Shown one piece after another: positions 8,387-17,617 of a stretch of 64,000 bases of DNA (its first letter is position 1; the number at the start of each line of letters is the position of its first letter). Under the pieces are notes generated by a model. That model was not told the origin of the DNA. It did not search any database and saw only the letters and a list, made by a program, of their open reading frames with translations. Source of the stretch: Alteromonas sp047556435 (GTDB lineage: Bacteria; Pseudomonadota; Gammaproteobacteria; Enterobacterales; Alteromonadaceae); assembly GCF_047556435.1 (NCBI RefSeq), contig NZ_CP180210.1, positions 1,736,001 through 1,800,000 of the forward strand, in the 5' to 3' direction. Both the position numbers and the translations under genes were made by a program.

Positions 8387-8462
8387 TGGCTGGGGTAGCA
8401 GGACTCGAACCTACGAATGGCGGGATCAAAACCCGCTGCCTTACCAACTTGGCTATACCCCA
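8387..8462 (-). tRNA. tRNA-Gln (TTG anticodon)
   Basis: A 76-base cloverleaf on the minus strand. The acceptor TGGGGTA pairs with TACCCCA, the discriminator is G and CCA is encoded. The anticodon loop TTTTGAT gives UUG (glutamine), and the T-arm carries GGTTCGAGTCC. It sits between ispE and prs and is probably transcribed with them. Confidence 0.95.
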
Positions 8463-8467
8463 ATAAT

Positions 8468-9349
8468 TTACTTCGTGTCCGATGTGGCGTTCACTTCTTG
8501 TAGTTTTTGTTTTAGTGGCGACTGATTCACACCTTTAGCCACAAAACTTTGCCATGGAGCGGGTAGCATTGCCTGTACCTGTCTGGCTAAATTTTGGTCG
8601 GTAAAGGTAGCGAAAACACATGCGCCTGTGCCCGTCATCCGCGACGGTGCGTAGTGTACCAACCACTGTAATAATTTTGCAACTTCGGGATAGCGATTAC
8701 AGACAATTTCCTGACAATCGTTGCGGGTTTGCTCGTATTGGTAATCATCCCAGTTCATAGCAGGGGTGTCGCGGGGCAGTTCAGGTGCGCTGAAGACCTC
8801 AGCAGTACTGATATGAATACCTGGGTTCACTACCAGATACCAGTTCTCGGGTTGCCCACAGGGTGTAATATCTTCGCCGACGCCTTGCGCAAACGCTGTT
8901 TCACCGTAAACAAAAATTGGCACATCAGCACCCAGTTTTAGCCCAAGATCTGCCAGTTCACCGTCACTCAGCCCGCAATTCCACAAGTGATTCAGGGCAA
9001 CCAGTGTTGTGGCGGCGTTGGAGGAACCGCCGCCAATTCCACCGCCCATGGGCAGTACTTTTTCAAGGGTAATGACGGCGCCGGCCGATTCACTCTTTGC
9101 ATGCGGCTTTAACATGTTGGCGGCACGAATGATAAGGTTGTCACTATCGGGCACGCCAGGTAGCGGATCGCGCATGCTTACAGCGTTATCGCTTGTGATG
9201 TCGAATGCCAGTCTGTCGCCGTGATCCAGCATCTGAAACAAAGATTGCAACTGATGATAGCCATTTGCCTGTTTACCGAGAATATGTAAAAACAGGTTCA
9301 GTTTGGCTGGACTGGGCCACCAGTCAGGGGAAGTTACTGTGTTTGCCAT
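8468..9349 (-). CDS. ispE: 4-diphosphocytidyl-2-C-methyl-D-erythritol kinase
   Basis: IspE phosphorylates CDP-methylerythritol in the MEP isoprenoid pathway. It is a GHMP kinase: an N-terminal PAKLNLFLHI motif near residue 13 and the ATP loop PMGGGIGGGSSNAA near 100-113. The C-terminal MTGTGACVFA glycine-rich segment completes the fold. Its 293 residues are usual. Its start overlaps the 3' end of lolB by 16 bases, so the two are likely translationally coupled. tRNA-Gln and prs follow. Confidence 0.96.
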   Translation of the reverse strand: MANTVTSPDWWPSPAKLNLFLHILGKQANGYHQLQSLFQMLDHGDRLAFDITSDNAVSMRDPLPGVPDSDNLIIRAANMLKPHAKSESAGAVITLEKVLPMGGGIGGGSSNAATTLVALNHLWNCGLSDGELADLGLKLGADVPIFVYGETAFAQGVGEDITPCGQPENWYLVVNPGIHISTAEVFSAPELPRDTPAMNWDDYQYEQTRNDCQEIVCNRYPEVAKLLQWLVHYAPSRMTGTGACVFATFTDQNLARQVQAMLPAPWQSFVAKGVNQSPLKQKLQEVNATSDTK

Positions 9350-9936
9350 GTGTTGATTCGAATTTTAATAAAGTTTTCTGTGTCTTTCTGGTTCAGTGTC
9401 AGCGCACCGGGCAACCAGACACCATCTACGTTCTGATAAGCGCCATAACGTACCTGCCATTGACGACAGCGAAAGCAGTTTGGCGTTAAGGTATCGAGCA
9501 AGCCGTTCTCGGTAAGGGTATAGGTGTCTCTCTCGCCGGGCACACCTTTTACCCAGTTTAACAGTTTATCCAGCGGGATATCCCAGCCGGTGACCCGATA
9601 AATCAGCCGCGAGGCGTCGGTGTCGGTATAGGTTTCACCGTCGGCCTCCAGTGTCACTACTTGGCCCTCTGACTGCATGTCAACCAGCGTAACACCTAAA
9701 AAATTGGTGAGACGAAATGCCAGCGCATTGTCGTCTACAGACCAGCGCAGGGTGGCGCTGACTGCCTCACCATTCTCACGTAACGCCATTTTACCTTTGA
9801 TATTCCACGAGGTAATGCTACGAAGTTTTTCTACCTGTGTGGGTAAATCCACATTACCTTCAGGGCCTTGTGGCCGGGTGGCACAGCCCAGCATCAGGCT
9901 GGAGAGGATAAATAAAAACAGAAAGCGTGAGAGCAT
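9334..9936 (-). CDS. lolB: Outer-membrane lipoprotein insertion factor LolB
   Basis: LolB receives lipoproteins from LolA and inserts them into the outer membrane. The sequence has a lipoprotein signal ending SSLMLGC (Cys18). The body shows the LolB pattern: SWNIKGKMALRENGEAVSATLRW, then LGVTLVDMQSEGQVVTLEADGETYTD and a WVKGVPG loop. The 200 residues agree with the family. It is the first gene of the lolB-ispE-tRNA-prs group, divergent from hemA. Confidence 0.93.
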   Translation of the reverse strand: MLSRFLFLFILSSLMLGCATRPQGPEGNVDLPTQVEKLRSITSWNIKGKMALRENGEAVSATLRWSVDDNALAFRLTNFLGVTLVDMQSEGQVVTLEADGETYTDTDASRLIYRVTGWDIPLDKLLNWVKGVPGERDTYTLTENGLLDTLTPNCFRCRQWQVRYGAYQNVDGVWLPGALTLNQKDTENFIKIRINTWQTQ

Positions 9937-9998
9937 GAACGGGCAGGGTCTGATATCAATAATGCGTAGGCTTTATAGGAACACAGATTCACCAGCAC

Positions 9999-10027
9999 TT
10001 TCAATCATTTTGGGTTTTTCGTACAAT
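9999..10027 (+). promoter_or_regulatory. Candidate promoter for the hemA operon
   Basis: TACAAT at 10022-10027 makes a good -10, with a weak TTTCAA -35 (9999-10004) 17 bp upstream and the hemA start 30 bases downstream. The -35 matches consensus at only three positions. Confidence 0.35.
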
Positions 10028-10057
10028 GCCGCTCCGACGTTGCCAGCACAAAACTTA

Positions 10058-11332
10058 ATGACCTTACTCGCCTTCGGGATTAACCATAAAACAGCGCCAG
10101 TTGCACTTCGCGAAAAAGTGGCTTTTACGCCCGATTCGCTGGTTGCGGCGTTGGCATCGCTGAAGTCTTTGAATGGCATTGAAGAATCAGTCATTGTGTC
10201 CACCTGTAACCGCACTGAACTCTACGTGAATGTAGATAAAGACAACCCGCCTTGTCTGTTGTCGTGGTTAGCCGACTTTCACCACGTGGTGAAAGATGAA
10301 ATTGCCAATAACAGCTATACCTTCGAGCATGAAGAGGCGGTAAAGCATATTATGCGGGTTGCCAGCGGTCTCGATTCGCTGATCCTGGGCGAGCCGCAAA
10401 TTCTTGGGCAAATCAAACAAGCCTTTGGCGATGCCCGGCATTCCGGCATGGTAAGCGCGGAGTTCGAGCGATTATTCCAGCATACCTTCTCTGTCGCCAA
10501 GCGTGTGCGCAGCGAAACTGATATTGGTGCCAATGCGGTTTCTGTCGCCTACGCTGCGGTGCAACTGGCCAAACATATATTTGCCGAACTTCCTAAACGC
10601 TCGGTACTGCTGGTAGGGGCTGGTGAAACCATCGAACTGGTGGCGCAGCACCTGAAAGAGCAGGGAGTAAAGCGGCTGGCGGTGGCTAACCGAACAGTGG
10701 CCCGCGCTGAAACGCTGGCCTCGCAACTGGGTGCAGACGTATTAACGCTTTCGCAATTGCCATCACATTTAAAAGAGTTTGACATTGTTATCAGTTCCAC
10801 TGCCAGTCAGCTACCGTTAATAGGTAAGGGCATGGTAGAAGATGCCCTCAGGCAGCGCCGCAATACGCCCATGTTTCTGGTGGACCTGGCGGTTCCCCGT
10901 GATATTGAAGAACAGGTGAATGAGCTGGGTGATGCCTACCTTTATACCGTAGATGATTTACAACATATTGTTGAGCAGAACATGGCCAGCCGCGAGCAGG
11001 CGGCACAGGAAGCCGAAAAACTAATCGCGCTGCAGGTTGTCGACTTTCTGAACTGGAAGCAGGCTCAGCAATCTATCGATTTAGTGAAGCAATACCGTGA
11101 ACGCGGCATGAGCCAGCGTGATGAGCTGGCAGAAAAGGCGCGCAATCAGCTGGCCGAGGGGAAACCGGCAGAAGAGGTTGTTCACGAGCTTGCTTACAAG
11201 TTGACGAATGCGCTGATGCACGCGCCAACAAAAGCGCTGCGAAAGGCAGCAGCAGAAGATAATACCGCGCTGACACAGTGGCTGGCCGAGCACCTCTCGC
11301 TTAGCACTGGCAGCGACACTAAAGAAGGTTAA
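10058..11332 (+). CDS. hemA: Glutamyl-tRNA reductase
   Basis: HemA reduces glutamyl-tRNA to glutamate-1-semialdehyde, the first step of tetrapyrrole synthesis in this lineage. The start at 10058 gives MTLLAFGINHKTAPVALREKV, the conserved N-terminus; earlier in-frame starts overlap lolB and are not credible. The catalytic Cys sits in STCNRTELY near residue 50. The NADPH domain has LLVGAGETIELVAQHL, and the C-terminal dimerisation helices are complete (424 residues). prfA follows after eight bases, so hemA-prfA-prmC is an operon. Confidence 0.97.
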   Translation: MTLLAFGINHKTAPVALREKVAFTPDSLVAALASLKSLNGIEESVIVSTCNRTELYVNVDKDNPPCLLSWLADFHHVVKDEIANNSYTFEHEEAVKHIMRVASGLDSLILGEPQILGQIKQAFGDARHSGMVSAEFERLFQHTFSVAKRVRSETDIGANAVSVAYAAVQLAKHIFAELPKRSVLLVGAGETIELVAQHLKEQGVKRLAVANRTVARAETLASQLGADVLTLSQLPSHLKEFDIVISSTASQLPLIGKGMVEDALRQRRNTPMFLVDLAVPRDIEEQVNELGDAYLYTVDDLQHIVEQNMASREQAAQEAEKLIALQVVDFLNWKQAQQSIDLVKQYRERGMSQRDELAEKARNQLAEGKPAEEVVHELAYKLTNALMHAPTKALRKAAAEDNTALTQWLAEHLSLSTGSDTKEG

Positions 11333-11340
11333 TTAAAAGA

Positions 11341-12426
11341 ATGAAAGACTCGGTCGTCACAAAACTCGAAAACCTCGTAGAGCGTTTTGAAGAAGTCCAG
11401 GCACTGCTCGGCGATCCTGACATTATTGGTAACCAGGACAAGTTTCGTAATCTGTCTAAAGAATTCAGTCAGCTGGAAGATGTGGTTGGTGGTTTTAACC
11501 GCTATAAGCAGGCGCTGGCAAATCTGGAATCGGCGCAGGAGATGCTGAACGAAGACGACGCCGAAATGCGCGAAATGGCGCAGGAAGAAATCAAAGACGC
11601 CAAGTCAGAAATCGAGCGGCTGGAAACCGAATTGCAATTACTGTTGCTGCCCAAAGATCCCAACGATGATCACAACTGCTTTTTGGAAATTCGTGCTGGC
11701 GCTGGTGGTGATGAAGCGGCGATTTTTGCTGGCGACTTATTTCGTATGTACAGCCGGTATGCTGAAACCCGCGGCTGGCGCGTCGAATTGATAAGCGCCA
11801 ATGAGGGCGAGCACGGTGGCTTCAAAGAAGTTATCGCAAATATAACCGGCGATGGCGTCTATGGCATTTTGAAATTTGAATCGGGCGGTCATCGCGTTCA
11901 ACGTGTTCCGGAAACCGAGTCGCAGGGGCGTATTCATACGTCGGCCTGCACCGTGGCGGTGCTGCCGGAAGTTCCAGAGTCGGAAGCGATTGAAATAAAC
12001 CCCGCAGACTTGCGTATTGATACCTTCCGCGCATCCGGTGCCGGCGGTCAGCACGTTAACAAAACGGACTCTGCCATTCGTATTACTCACATACCTACTG
12101 GTCTGGTCGTTGAATGCCAGGACGAACGTTCGCAACATAAAAACCGCGCGAAAGCGATGTCAGTACTGCAGGCACGCCTTAATCAGATTGAAGAAGAAAA
12201 GCGTGCAGCCGAAGAAGCCTCTACCCGAAAAAGTCTGGTGGGAAGTGGCGATCGCTCAGAGCGCATTCGCACTTATAACTTCCCACAGGGCAGGGTGACT
12301 GACCATCGTATCAACCTGACAATCTATCGGCTCGATGAGGTGATTGAAGGCGATTTGAAACAGCTAATGGAACCTATTCTGCAGGAACATCAGGCAGATC
12401 TGCTGGCTTCGTTGTCTGAAGTATAA
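11341..12426 (+). CDS. prfA: Peptide chain release factor 1
   Basis: RF1 recognises UAA and UAG and triggers peptide release. The universal GGQ motif lies in ASGAGGQHVNKTDSA around residue 235, the site methylated by PrmC, whose gene follows. The domain-1 helices and the NFPQGRVTDHR segment near the C-terminus are typical, and the length of 361 residues is standard. A purine-rich stretch precedes the ATG. The stop is two bases before the prmC start. Confidence 0.97.
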   Translation: MKDSVVTKLENLVERFEEVQALLGDPDIIGNQDKFRNLSKEFSQLEDVVGGFNRYKQALANLESAQEMLNEDDAEMREMAQEEIKDAKSEIERLETELQLLLLPKDPNDDHNCFLEIRAGAGGDEAAIFAGDLFRMYSRYAETRGWRVELISANEGEHGGFKEVIANITGDGVYGILKFESGGHRVQRVPETESQGRIHTSACTVAVLPEVPESEAIEINPADLRIDTFRASGAGGQHVNKTDSAIRITHIPTGLVVECQDERSQHKNRAKAMSVLQARLNQIEEEKRAAEEASTRKSLVGSGDRSERIRTYNFPQGRVTDHRINLTIYRLDEVIEGDLKQLMEPILQEHQADLLASLSEV

Positions 12427-12428
12427 TT

Positions 12429-13271
12429 GTGTCTCTGACGGTAAGTGAAGCGCTGGCCTGGGCACAGAAACGGTTAGCGACGCAGGATGACGCCGCAGTT
12501 GCTGCCAGAGTGCTGCTCGCATCAGCAACTGAGCAAAGCCAGACATGGCTTTACACCTGGCCAGATAAACACCTGTCAGATGAGCAATGGGCGACGTTTC
12601 AGCGCGTCGTTGAGCGCCGTAGTAAAGGCGAACCTGTCGCCTACATTCTGGGGTATCGCGAATTCTGGAGCCTGACGCTGCGAACGTCACCTTCTACACT
12701 GATCCCACGGCCTGACACCGAAGTGTTGGTAGAAGCCGCACTATCACGGCTTTCCTCTGGTAGCCAGCGCGTCTGCGATCTGGGCACTGGCACCGGCGCG
12801 ATTGCACTTGCTATTGCCAGCGAACGTCCCGATTGTGACGTACTCGGCTGTGATTTGCTTGAAGAGGCAGTGACGCTGGCGACCTGCAATGCGTCAGATA
12901 ACGGCATTACGAATGCCTCTTTTGTGCAGTCTTCGTGGTTTGACAACCTTCACGGTCGCTTCGAAATGATAGTGACGAATCCACCTTATGTAGAGCAGCA
13001 AAGCCGGTGGCTACAAAAAGGCGATGTGCGTTTTGAGCCCCACAGTGCGCTTACTTCCGGTGTCGATGGACTGGATGATATCCGAATCATCGTTGCCCAG
13101 GCGCCAGGTTTTTTATCCGCTGGCGGCTGGTTGCTGATTGAACACGGATACACCCAGGGCGAGGCTGTCAGAGCCCTTTTGCAACGTCATGGTTTTGCAC
13201 AAACGCAAACCATTGTGGATCTCGCCGGACACGACAGAGTGTCGGTTGGGCGTCTGCAGACTTGCGAATAA
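12429..13271 (+). CDS. prmC: Release factor glutamine methyltransferase
   Basis: PrmC methylates the Gln of the GGQ motif in RF1 and RF2 using SAM. The SAM loop DLGTGTGAIALAIA is near residue 118 and the catalytic NPPY in IVTNPPYVEQ near 185. A helical N-terminal domain of about 80 residues precedes it. The start is a GTG two bases after the prfA stop with no clear ribosome site, which suggests coupling to prfA. At 280 residues it is full length. Confidence 0.95.
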   Translation: MSLTVSEALAWAQKRLATQDDAAVAARVLLASATEQSQTWLYTWPDKHLSDEQWATFQRVVERRSKGEPVAYILGYREFWSLTLRTSPSTLIPRPDTEVLVEAALSRLSSGSQRVCDLGTGTGAIALAIASERPDCDVLGCDLLEEAVTLATCNASDNGITNASFVQSSWFDNLHGRFEMIVTNPPYVEQQSRWLQKGDVRFEPHSALTSGVDGLDDIRIIVAQAPGFLSAGGWLLIEHGYTQGEAVRALLQRHGFAQTQTIVDLAGHDRVSVGRLQTCE

Positions 13272-13326
13272 TCCCTTATACAGTACTATCACTGTTGAGC
13301 TAATGCGGTAACAAAGGATCACGCAT

Positions 13327-14877
13327 ATGAATGACGACTTGTTGTTCGCCGACGACGAAGAAGAAGAACCGTCTGAGCAACTTGGCGCGTGGAAAATTCT
13401 GGTTGTCGATGACGAACCGGAAGTTCATGCTGTCACCAAGCTGGCCCTCAGTGATTTTGTGCTTAATGGAAAAACGCTGGATTTCATCAGTGCATACAGT
13501 GGCGAAGAAGCGAAAAAGCTGTTTCGCGAACATGGCGATATTGCCGTGGTGTTGCTGGATGTGGTTATGGAAACCGACGATGCCGGGCTGAAAGTGGCTG
13601 ATTACGTGCGCAATGATCTGGATAACCATTTCACCCGCATCATATTGCGCACCGGCCAACCTGGTCAGGCGCCGGAAAAAGATGTCATCATCAATTACGA
13701 CATCAACGACTACAAGTCGAAGACCGAACTGACAGCACAAAAGCTGTTCACAGTGATTATCGCTGCTTTGCGCTCCTATCGAGATATCATCGTCATTGAA
13801 GAAAACCGCAAAGGTCTTGAGAAGATCATTGATGCTTCGGCAGACATGTTCTCCACGCGCTCCTTAGAGAAATTCATGCAGGGCATTATTCAGCAATTGT
13901 CTTCTATTTTGGGTTGCTCGCAAGATGCCGCTTATATTACGTCAACCGTAGCGATACCTAAGCCCATCAATAAACATGATCCGGAAGAGTTGTTCGTGTT
14001 TGCCGGTAATGGCGAGTATGCGGGTAAAGAGGGGGTCCCACTTCGGGAAGCTGTGACTCCTGAAGAATACGCGTTGTGTCGTAAGGCATTACAGGAGAAG
14101 ACTATCGTTTATGCTGAAGATCACGTTGTAGCGTATTGCGACAGTAAGTCCCGTAAAGGATCGTTGCTGTACATGTCTGGGTTACCCCGCCGGATTGGTG
14201 ACACTGACAAGCGATTGGTGAAACTGTTTTCTGACAACGTGCAGATAGCCTTTGAAAATGTGCTGATGACCAGTGAGATAGAGGCCACGCAGCGCGAAAT
14301 TATCGAGCGGCTAGGTAAAGCCATGGAGTGTGACAGCCCCAATAGTCAGCACATTCTGCGCATGGTGAAAATGGCTGACCTGCTTGCAGTAGAACTCGGA
14401 CTAAGCGAGAGTGAAAGGACATTGCTGCGCCTTGCGGTGCCTCTTCACGATGTAGGCAACACGCGCGTTCCTGCACAGATCCTGGAAAAAACCGGGCCGC
14501 TAACGGAAGACGAAAAATACGCCATTCGTCAACATGCCGAGTTTGGTTACCAGATCCTCAAAGATTCAACCCAGCCAACCATTCAACTGGCTGCGACACT
14601 TGCCCGCCAGCATCACGAACGATGGGATGGCAAGGGGTATCCGGATGGGCTTAAAAAGGACCAGGTGCGTATTGAGAGCCGCATTGCGACGTTGGTTGAT
14701 GTGTTCGATGCGCTTTACAACAAACGACCGTATAAACCTGCATGGCCGATAGAAAAAATAATTGAAACCCTGAAAAAGGAACGGGGTGGGCATTTCGAGC
14801 CTCGGCTGGTGGACATTGTGACTAAAAATATCGATGCGTTTATCGAGATCCAGCGCGCTAACCCTGACCAAGAATAA
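13327..14877 (+). CDS. Response regulator with DUF3369 and HD-GYP domains
   Basis: Domain order is an acidic N-terminal tail, a receiver domain (about 25-150, phospho-acceptor Asp in VVLLDVVME), a DUF3369 region (about 165-335) and an HD-GYP domain (about 340-500). HD-GYP proteins usually hydrolyse c-di-GMP. The HD dyad is present (VPLHDVGN), as is the signature HHERWDGKGYPDGL. The usually conserved Lys after HDxG is Asn here (HDVGN), so activity should not be assumed. The gene has an AAAGGATC site and sits 55 bases after prmC, inside a block that in E. coli runs straight on to sirB2 and kdsA. No partner kinase adjoins it. Confidence 0.9.
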   Translation: MNDDLLFADDEEEEPSEQLGAWKILVVDDEPEVHAVTKLALSDFVLNGKTLDFISAYSGEEAKKLFREHGDIAVVLLDVVMETDDAGLKVADYVRNDLDNHFTRIILRTGQPGQAPEKDVIINYDINDYKSKTELTAQKLFTVIIAALRSYRDIIVIEENRKGLEKIIDASADMFSTRSLEKFMQGIIQQLSSILGCSQDAAYITSTVAIPKPINKHDPEELFVFAGNGEYAGKEGVPLREAVTPEEYALCRKALQEKTIVYAEDHVVAYCDSKSRKGSLLYMSGLPRRIGDTDKRLVKLFSDNVQIAFENVLMTSEIEATQREIIERLGKAMECDSPNSQHILRMVKMADLLAVELGLSESERTLLRLAVPLHDVGNTRVPAQILEKTGPLTEDEKYAIRQHAEFGYQILKDSTQPTIQLAATLARQHHERWDGKGYPDGLKKDQVRIESRIATLVDVFDALYNKRPYKPAWPIEKIIETLKKERGGHFEPRLVDIVTKNIDAFIEIQRANPDQE

Positions 14878-14903
14878 AACAAAAATACAATAAGGAATTA
14901 CCG

Positions 14904-15278
14904 ATGTATATGATGGCTAAACACCTGCACCTTACGGCAGTTGCGTTGAGCATTTTGCTGTTTATTCTGAGATTTATCTGGGTACAAATGGACCCGGCGG
15001 CGCTGCAGCGGAAATGGCTGAAAATTGTTCCGCACGTTGTCGATACCATTCTGTTAGCCAGTGCGGTGTGGTTGTGCGTGCTTCTGTCGCAATATCCTTT
15101 TGCCCAGACATGGCTTACTTTTAAGCTTATCGGTGTTATCGCCTACATTGTGCTGGGTTTGGTTGCGCTGAAAAAGGCAAAAACAGTCCCCGTACGTTGG
15201 ATCACGTTTCTGCTGGCGCTGGGCGTGCTGGCGGCAACCGCAAAAGTTGCGGTTACCAAACAACCCCTGTTTTTCTGA
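14904..15278 (+). CDS. SirB2-family membrane protein
   Basis: A 124-residue protein with about four transmembrane helices (for example VALSILLFILRFIWVQM and ITFLLALGVLAATAKVAV). The opening MAKHLHLTAVALSILLF and the placement between prmC and kdsA match the SirB2/YchQ family. Its biochemical role is unknown. AAGGAAT precedes the ATG. The sirB1 gene that follows sirB2 in E. coli is absent: kdsA begins 21 bases later. Confidence 0.87.
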   Translation: MYMMAKHLHLTAVALSILLFILRFIWVQMDPAALQRKWLKIVPHVVDTILLASAVWLCVLLSQYPFAQTWLTFKLIGVIAYIVLGLVALKKAKTVPVRWITFLLALGVLAATAKVAVTKQPLFF

Positions 15279-15299
15279 TTTAAGAGTATTTATTACTGT

Positions 15300-16154
15300 A
15301 TGACTGTTTCTACTCACGCTATTCAGGTTGGCGACATTAGCGTAGCCAACGATAATCCCTTTGTTCTTTTTGGCGGCATGAACGTCTTAGAATCCCGCGA
15401 TCTTGCGATGCGCATTGCAGAGCATTATGTGGAAGTGACACAAAAGCTGGGTATTCCTTATGTTTTTAAAGCGTCGTTCGATAAAGCGAATCGTTCTTCG
15501 GTTTCGTCGTATAGAGGTCCGGGCATGGAAAAGGGACTGGCTATTTTTGAAGAAATCAAATCCACGTTTAACATACCGGTGATCACCGATGTGCACGAGC
15601 CTTACCAGGCTGCGCCTGTTGCCGAAGTGGTTGATGTCATTCAGCTTCCGGCATTTCTCGCGCGTCAGACCGATTTGGTTGTGGCAATGGCGCAAACCGG
15701 TGCGGTGATTAATGTAAAGAAACCACAGTTTCTGGCGCCGCATGAAATGCGTCATATTATGGGTAAGCTGGCCGAGGCCGGTAACGAAAACGTTATTTTG
15801 TGTGAACGTGGCAGCTGCTTTGGGTACAACAATCTGGTTGTCGATATGCTAGGTATGGACGCTATGAAAGCGTATGCACCGGTAATTTTTGACGCAACAC
15901 ATGCACTGCAGATGCCTGGTGGCAGAGCGACTTCAGCTGACGGCAGACGCGCTCAGGCGGCGCAACTTGCACGCAGTGGCATGGCGCTGGGACTGGCCGG
16001 GTTGTTTATTGAGGCACATCCGAATCCGGATGAAGCAAAATGTGATGGACCTTGTGCGTTACCGCTCTCTAAGCTGGAGCCGTATCTGGCACAAATGAAA
16101 GCACTGGATGACCTGGTGAAAGGCTTTGACCCTCTGGATACCAGCAATCAGTAA
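15300..16154 (+). CDS. kdsA: 3-deoxy-8-phosphooctulonate synthase
   Basis: KdsA condenses arabinose-5-phosphate and PEP to KDO-8-phosphate for lipopolysaccharide core. Diagnostic segments include VLFGGMNVLESRDLA, VFKASFDKANRSS, the DVHEPYQA loop, CERGSCFGYNNLVVDM and EAHPNPDEAKCDGPCALPL. The 284 residues match the family. A weak AAGAG site precedes the ATG. It is last in the hemA-to-kdsA block and is followed by a strong hairpin. Confidence 0.97.
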   Translation: MTVSTHAIQVGDISVANDNPFVLFGGMNVLESRDLAMRIAEHYVEVTQKLGIPYVFKASFDKANRSSVSSYRGPGMEKGLAIFEEIKSTFNIPVITDVHEPYQAAPVAEVVDVIQLPAFLARQTDLVVAMAQTGAVINVKKPQFLAPHEMRHIMGKLAEAGNENVILCERGSCFGYNNLVVDMLGMDAMKAYAPVIFDATHALQMPGGRATSADGRRAQAAQLARSGMALGLAGLFIEAHPNPDEAKCDGPCALPLSKLEPYLAQMKALDDLVKGFDPLDTSNQ

Positions 16155-16168
16155 CAGATTGATGGCGG

Positions 16169-16194
16169 ATACTGGCGGCGGGAGCCGCCAGTAT
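16169..16194. terminator. Perfect 11-bp hairpin after kdsA
   Basis: ATACTGGCGGC pairs perfectly with GCCGCCAGTAT around a GGGA tetraloop, 15 bases past the kdsA stop. No T-run follows, so intrinsic termination would be inefficient; it could also protect the transcript end. The convergent gene at 16217 could share it. Confidence 0.55.
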
Positions 16195-16216
16195 TCGTAT
16201 CAGGTGTGAGAAGATG

Positions 16217-16498
16217 TTACTCGCTGCGCTCCTTACGGGCTTCACTCGCTTTCTTCTCATTCATGGCAAACAGGCCTTTAGCCAGTCGGAGCTGAGTTTC
16301 TTCGGCAAGGGTGGTGACAGCTTGTTCACGTACCAGTATTGCAGCCTGATTAGCAGGCATAATATCGTGTAATGAAATCGCTAGCTGCGCAGATTTTACA
16401 AGCTCAGCAGCGGGCAGCTCCTGAGGTTGGACAGCGGCCTGGGTCGCAGCAGTGGCAAACGCCATTACAGACACGCTGGATAAAAGTAATTTTCTCAT
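16217..16498 (-). CDS. Small exported helical protein
   Basis: A 93-residue protein with a signal peptide (MRKLLLSSVSVMAFATAATQA) and no lipobox, so likely periplasmic. The mature part is Ala/Glu/Lys-rich and predicted helical, ending in a charged tail (NEKKASEARKERSE). I recognise no domain. The ATG at 16498 is preferred, as AGG lies seven bases upstream; a GTG two codons earlier abuts that site. It is a single-gene unit convergent with kdsA, and its AT-rich upstream region is shared with divergent gcvA. Confidence 0.65.
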   Translation of the reverse strand: MRKLLLSSVSVMAFATAATQAAVQPQELPAAELVKSAQLAISLHDIMPANQAAILVREQAVTTLAEETQLRLAKGLFAMNEKKASEARKERSE

Positions 16499-16717
16499 TT
16501 TCACACCTAATATAATTAATTTAAATTTCGTATCGCATTTGTTAATAGTGTTAACAACTCATACTTTGTAAGTGTATGTTTTGAAAACCTGATTTTTTAA
16601 TGCGTGCAAATAATAAACACTGTTGTAGTGAAAATAAAACGAGTAAAAGTATGTCACTTGCATTAGAATAACTAATGATTTTGTCACTTAACTGTCACGC
16701 TGGGAAATAACCTGAGT

Positions 16718-17617
16718 ATGCATCGCAGATTACCTCCTCTAAATGCCCTTAAAGCCTTTGAAGCTGCGGCTCGTCATTTAAGTTTTACTCGCGCCGCAGA
16801 TGAGCTGTTTGTGACGCAGGCGGCGGTCAGTCATCAGATCAAAGCCCTGGAAGATTTCTTATCCATGAAATTATTCATCCGGCGTAACCGGACGCTGCTG
16901 TTGACGGAAGAAGGGCAGGCGTATTTTCTTGAGCTAAAGGACATTTTCAAGAACTTGCAGGAAGCCACAGAAAGGTTGCTGGCAAAAGGCAGCAAGGGGG
17001 CGATTACGGTCGCGATGCCGCCCAGTTTTGCCAGTCAGTGGCTGGTACCGCGAATTTCTAAGTTCAGCCTGGAGCAACCGGATATTGATGTGCGGATCAA
17101 AGCTGTCGATTTTGACGAAGGGTTTCTTGATGATGATGTGGATGTGGGTATTTATTATGGCAAAGGAAGATGGAGCGGACTTCAGGCCGACAAGTTACAT
17201 ACTGAGTTTCTGACACCGTTATGTTCGCCTATGCTGTTTAACGGGCCAAAGCCGTTAATGCAGCTTTCTGATTTACGCCACCACGTATTGCTTCACGACT
17301 CCAGTCGTGCAGCCTGGAAAAACTGGTTGAAACAAGTGGGCGTTGCTGGTGTCAACGTAAATCAGGGTCCTGTGTTCAGCCATTCTATGCTGGTACTTCA
17401 GGCTGCAGCACTGGGTCAGGGCATCGCGCTTGGAAACACAATTCTGGCGAGACCTGAGTTAGACGCAGGCCGACTAATAATGCCATTCGAAGAAAGGGTA
17501 GAAAGCCGGGATGCATTTTACCTGGTTTGTGATGAAGCGCAGGCGGAACTGGGTAAAATTGCCGCTTTCCGGGAATGGATCTTAAAACTGGTAGAAGAGG
17601 AGCAGGATGATGTTTGA
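16718..17617 (+). CDS. gcvA: LysR-family transcriptional regulator, GcvA-like
   Basis: LysR regulators bind DNA through an N-terminal winged helix-turn-helix and sense ligands through a periplasmic-binding-like domain. The N-terminus LPPLNALKAFEAAARHLSFTRAADELFVTQAAVSHQIK is the GcvA pattern. The effector domain from about residue 90 has PPSFASQWLVPRI, typical of that subgroup. Placement upstream of DUF423 and rlmM matches E. coli gcvA-ygdD-rlmM, though here an extra hydrolase gene intervenes. GcvA controls glycine cleavage genes in E. coli; no such genes are in this window. The stop overlaps the next gene by 11 bases. Confidence 0.87.
   Translation: MHRRLPPLNALKAFEAAARHLSFTRAADELFVTQAAVSHQIKALEDFLSMKLFIRRNRTLLLTEEGQAYFLELKDIFKNLQEATERLLAKGSKGAITVAMPPSFASQWLVPRISKFSLEQPDIDVRIKAVDFDEGFLDDDVDVGIYYGKGRWSGLQADKLHTEFLTPLCSPMLFNGPKPLMQLSDLRHHVLLHDSSRAAWKNWLKQVGVAGVNVNQGPVFSHSMLVLQAAALGQGIALGNTILARPELDAGRLIMPFEERVESRDAFYLVCDEAQAELGKIAAFREWILKLVEEEQDDV

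Noticed and set aside
9677..10057. N-terminal extension of hemA by 127 codons
   Set aside because: It would overlap lolB on the other strand, and the conserved HemA N-terminus begins exactly at 10058.
16505..16717. Possible GcvB small RNA beside gcvA
   Set aside because: In enterics and vibrios gcvB is divergent from gcvA, but I see neither the GU-rich R1 region nor a terminator on either strand here.
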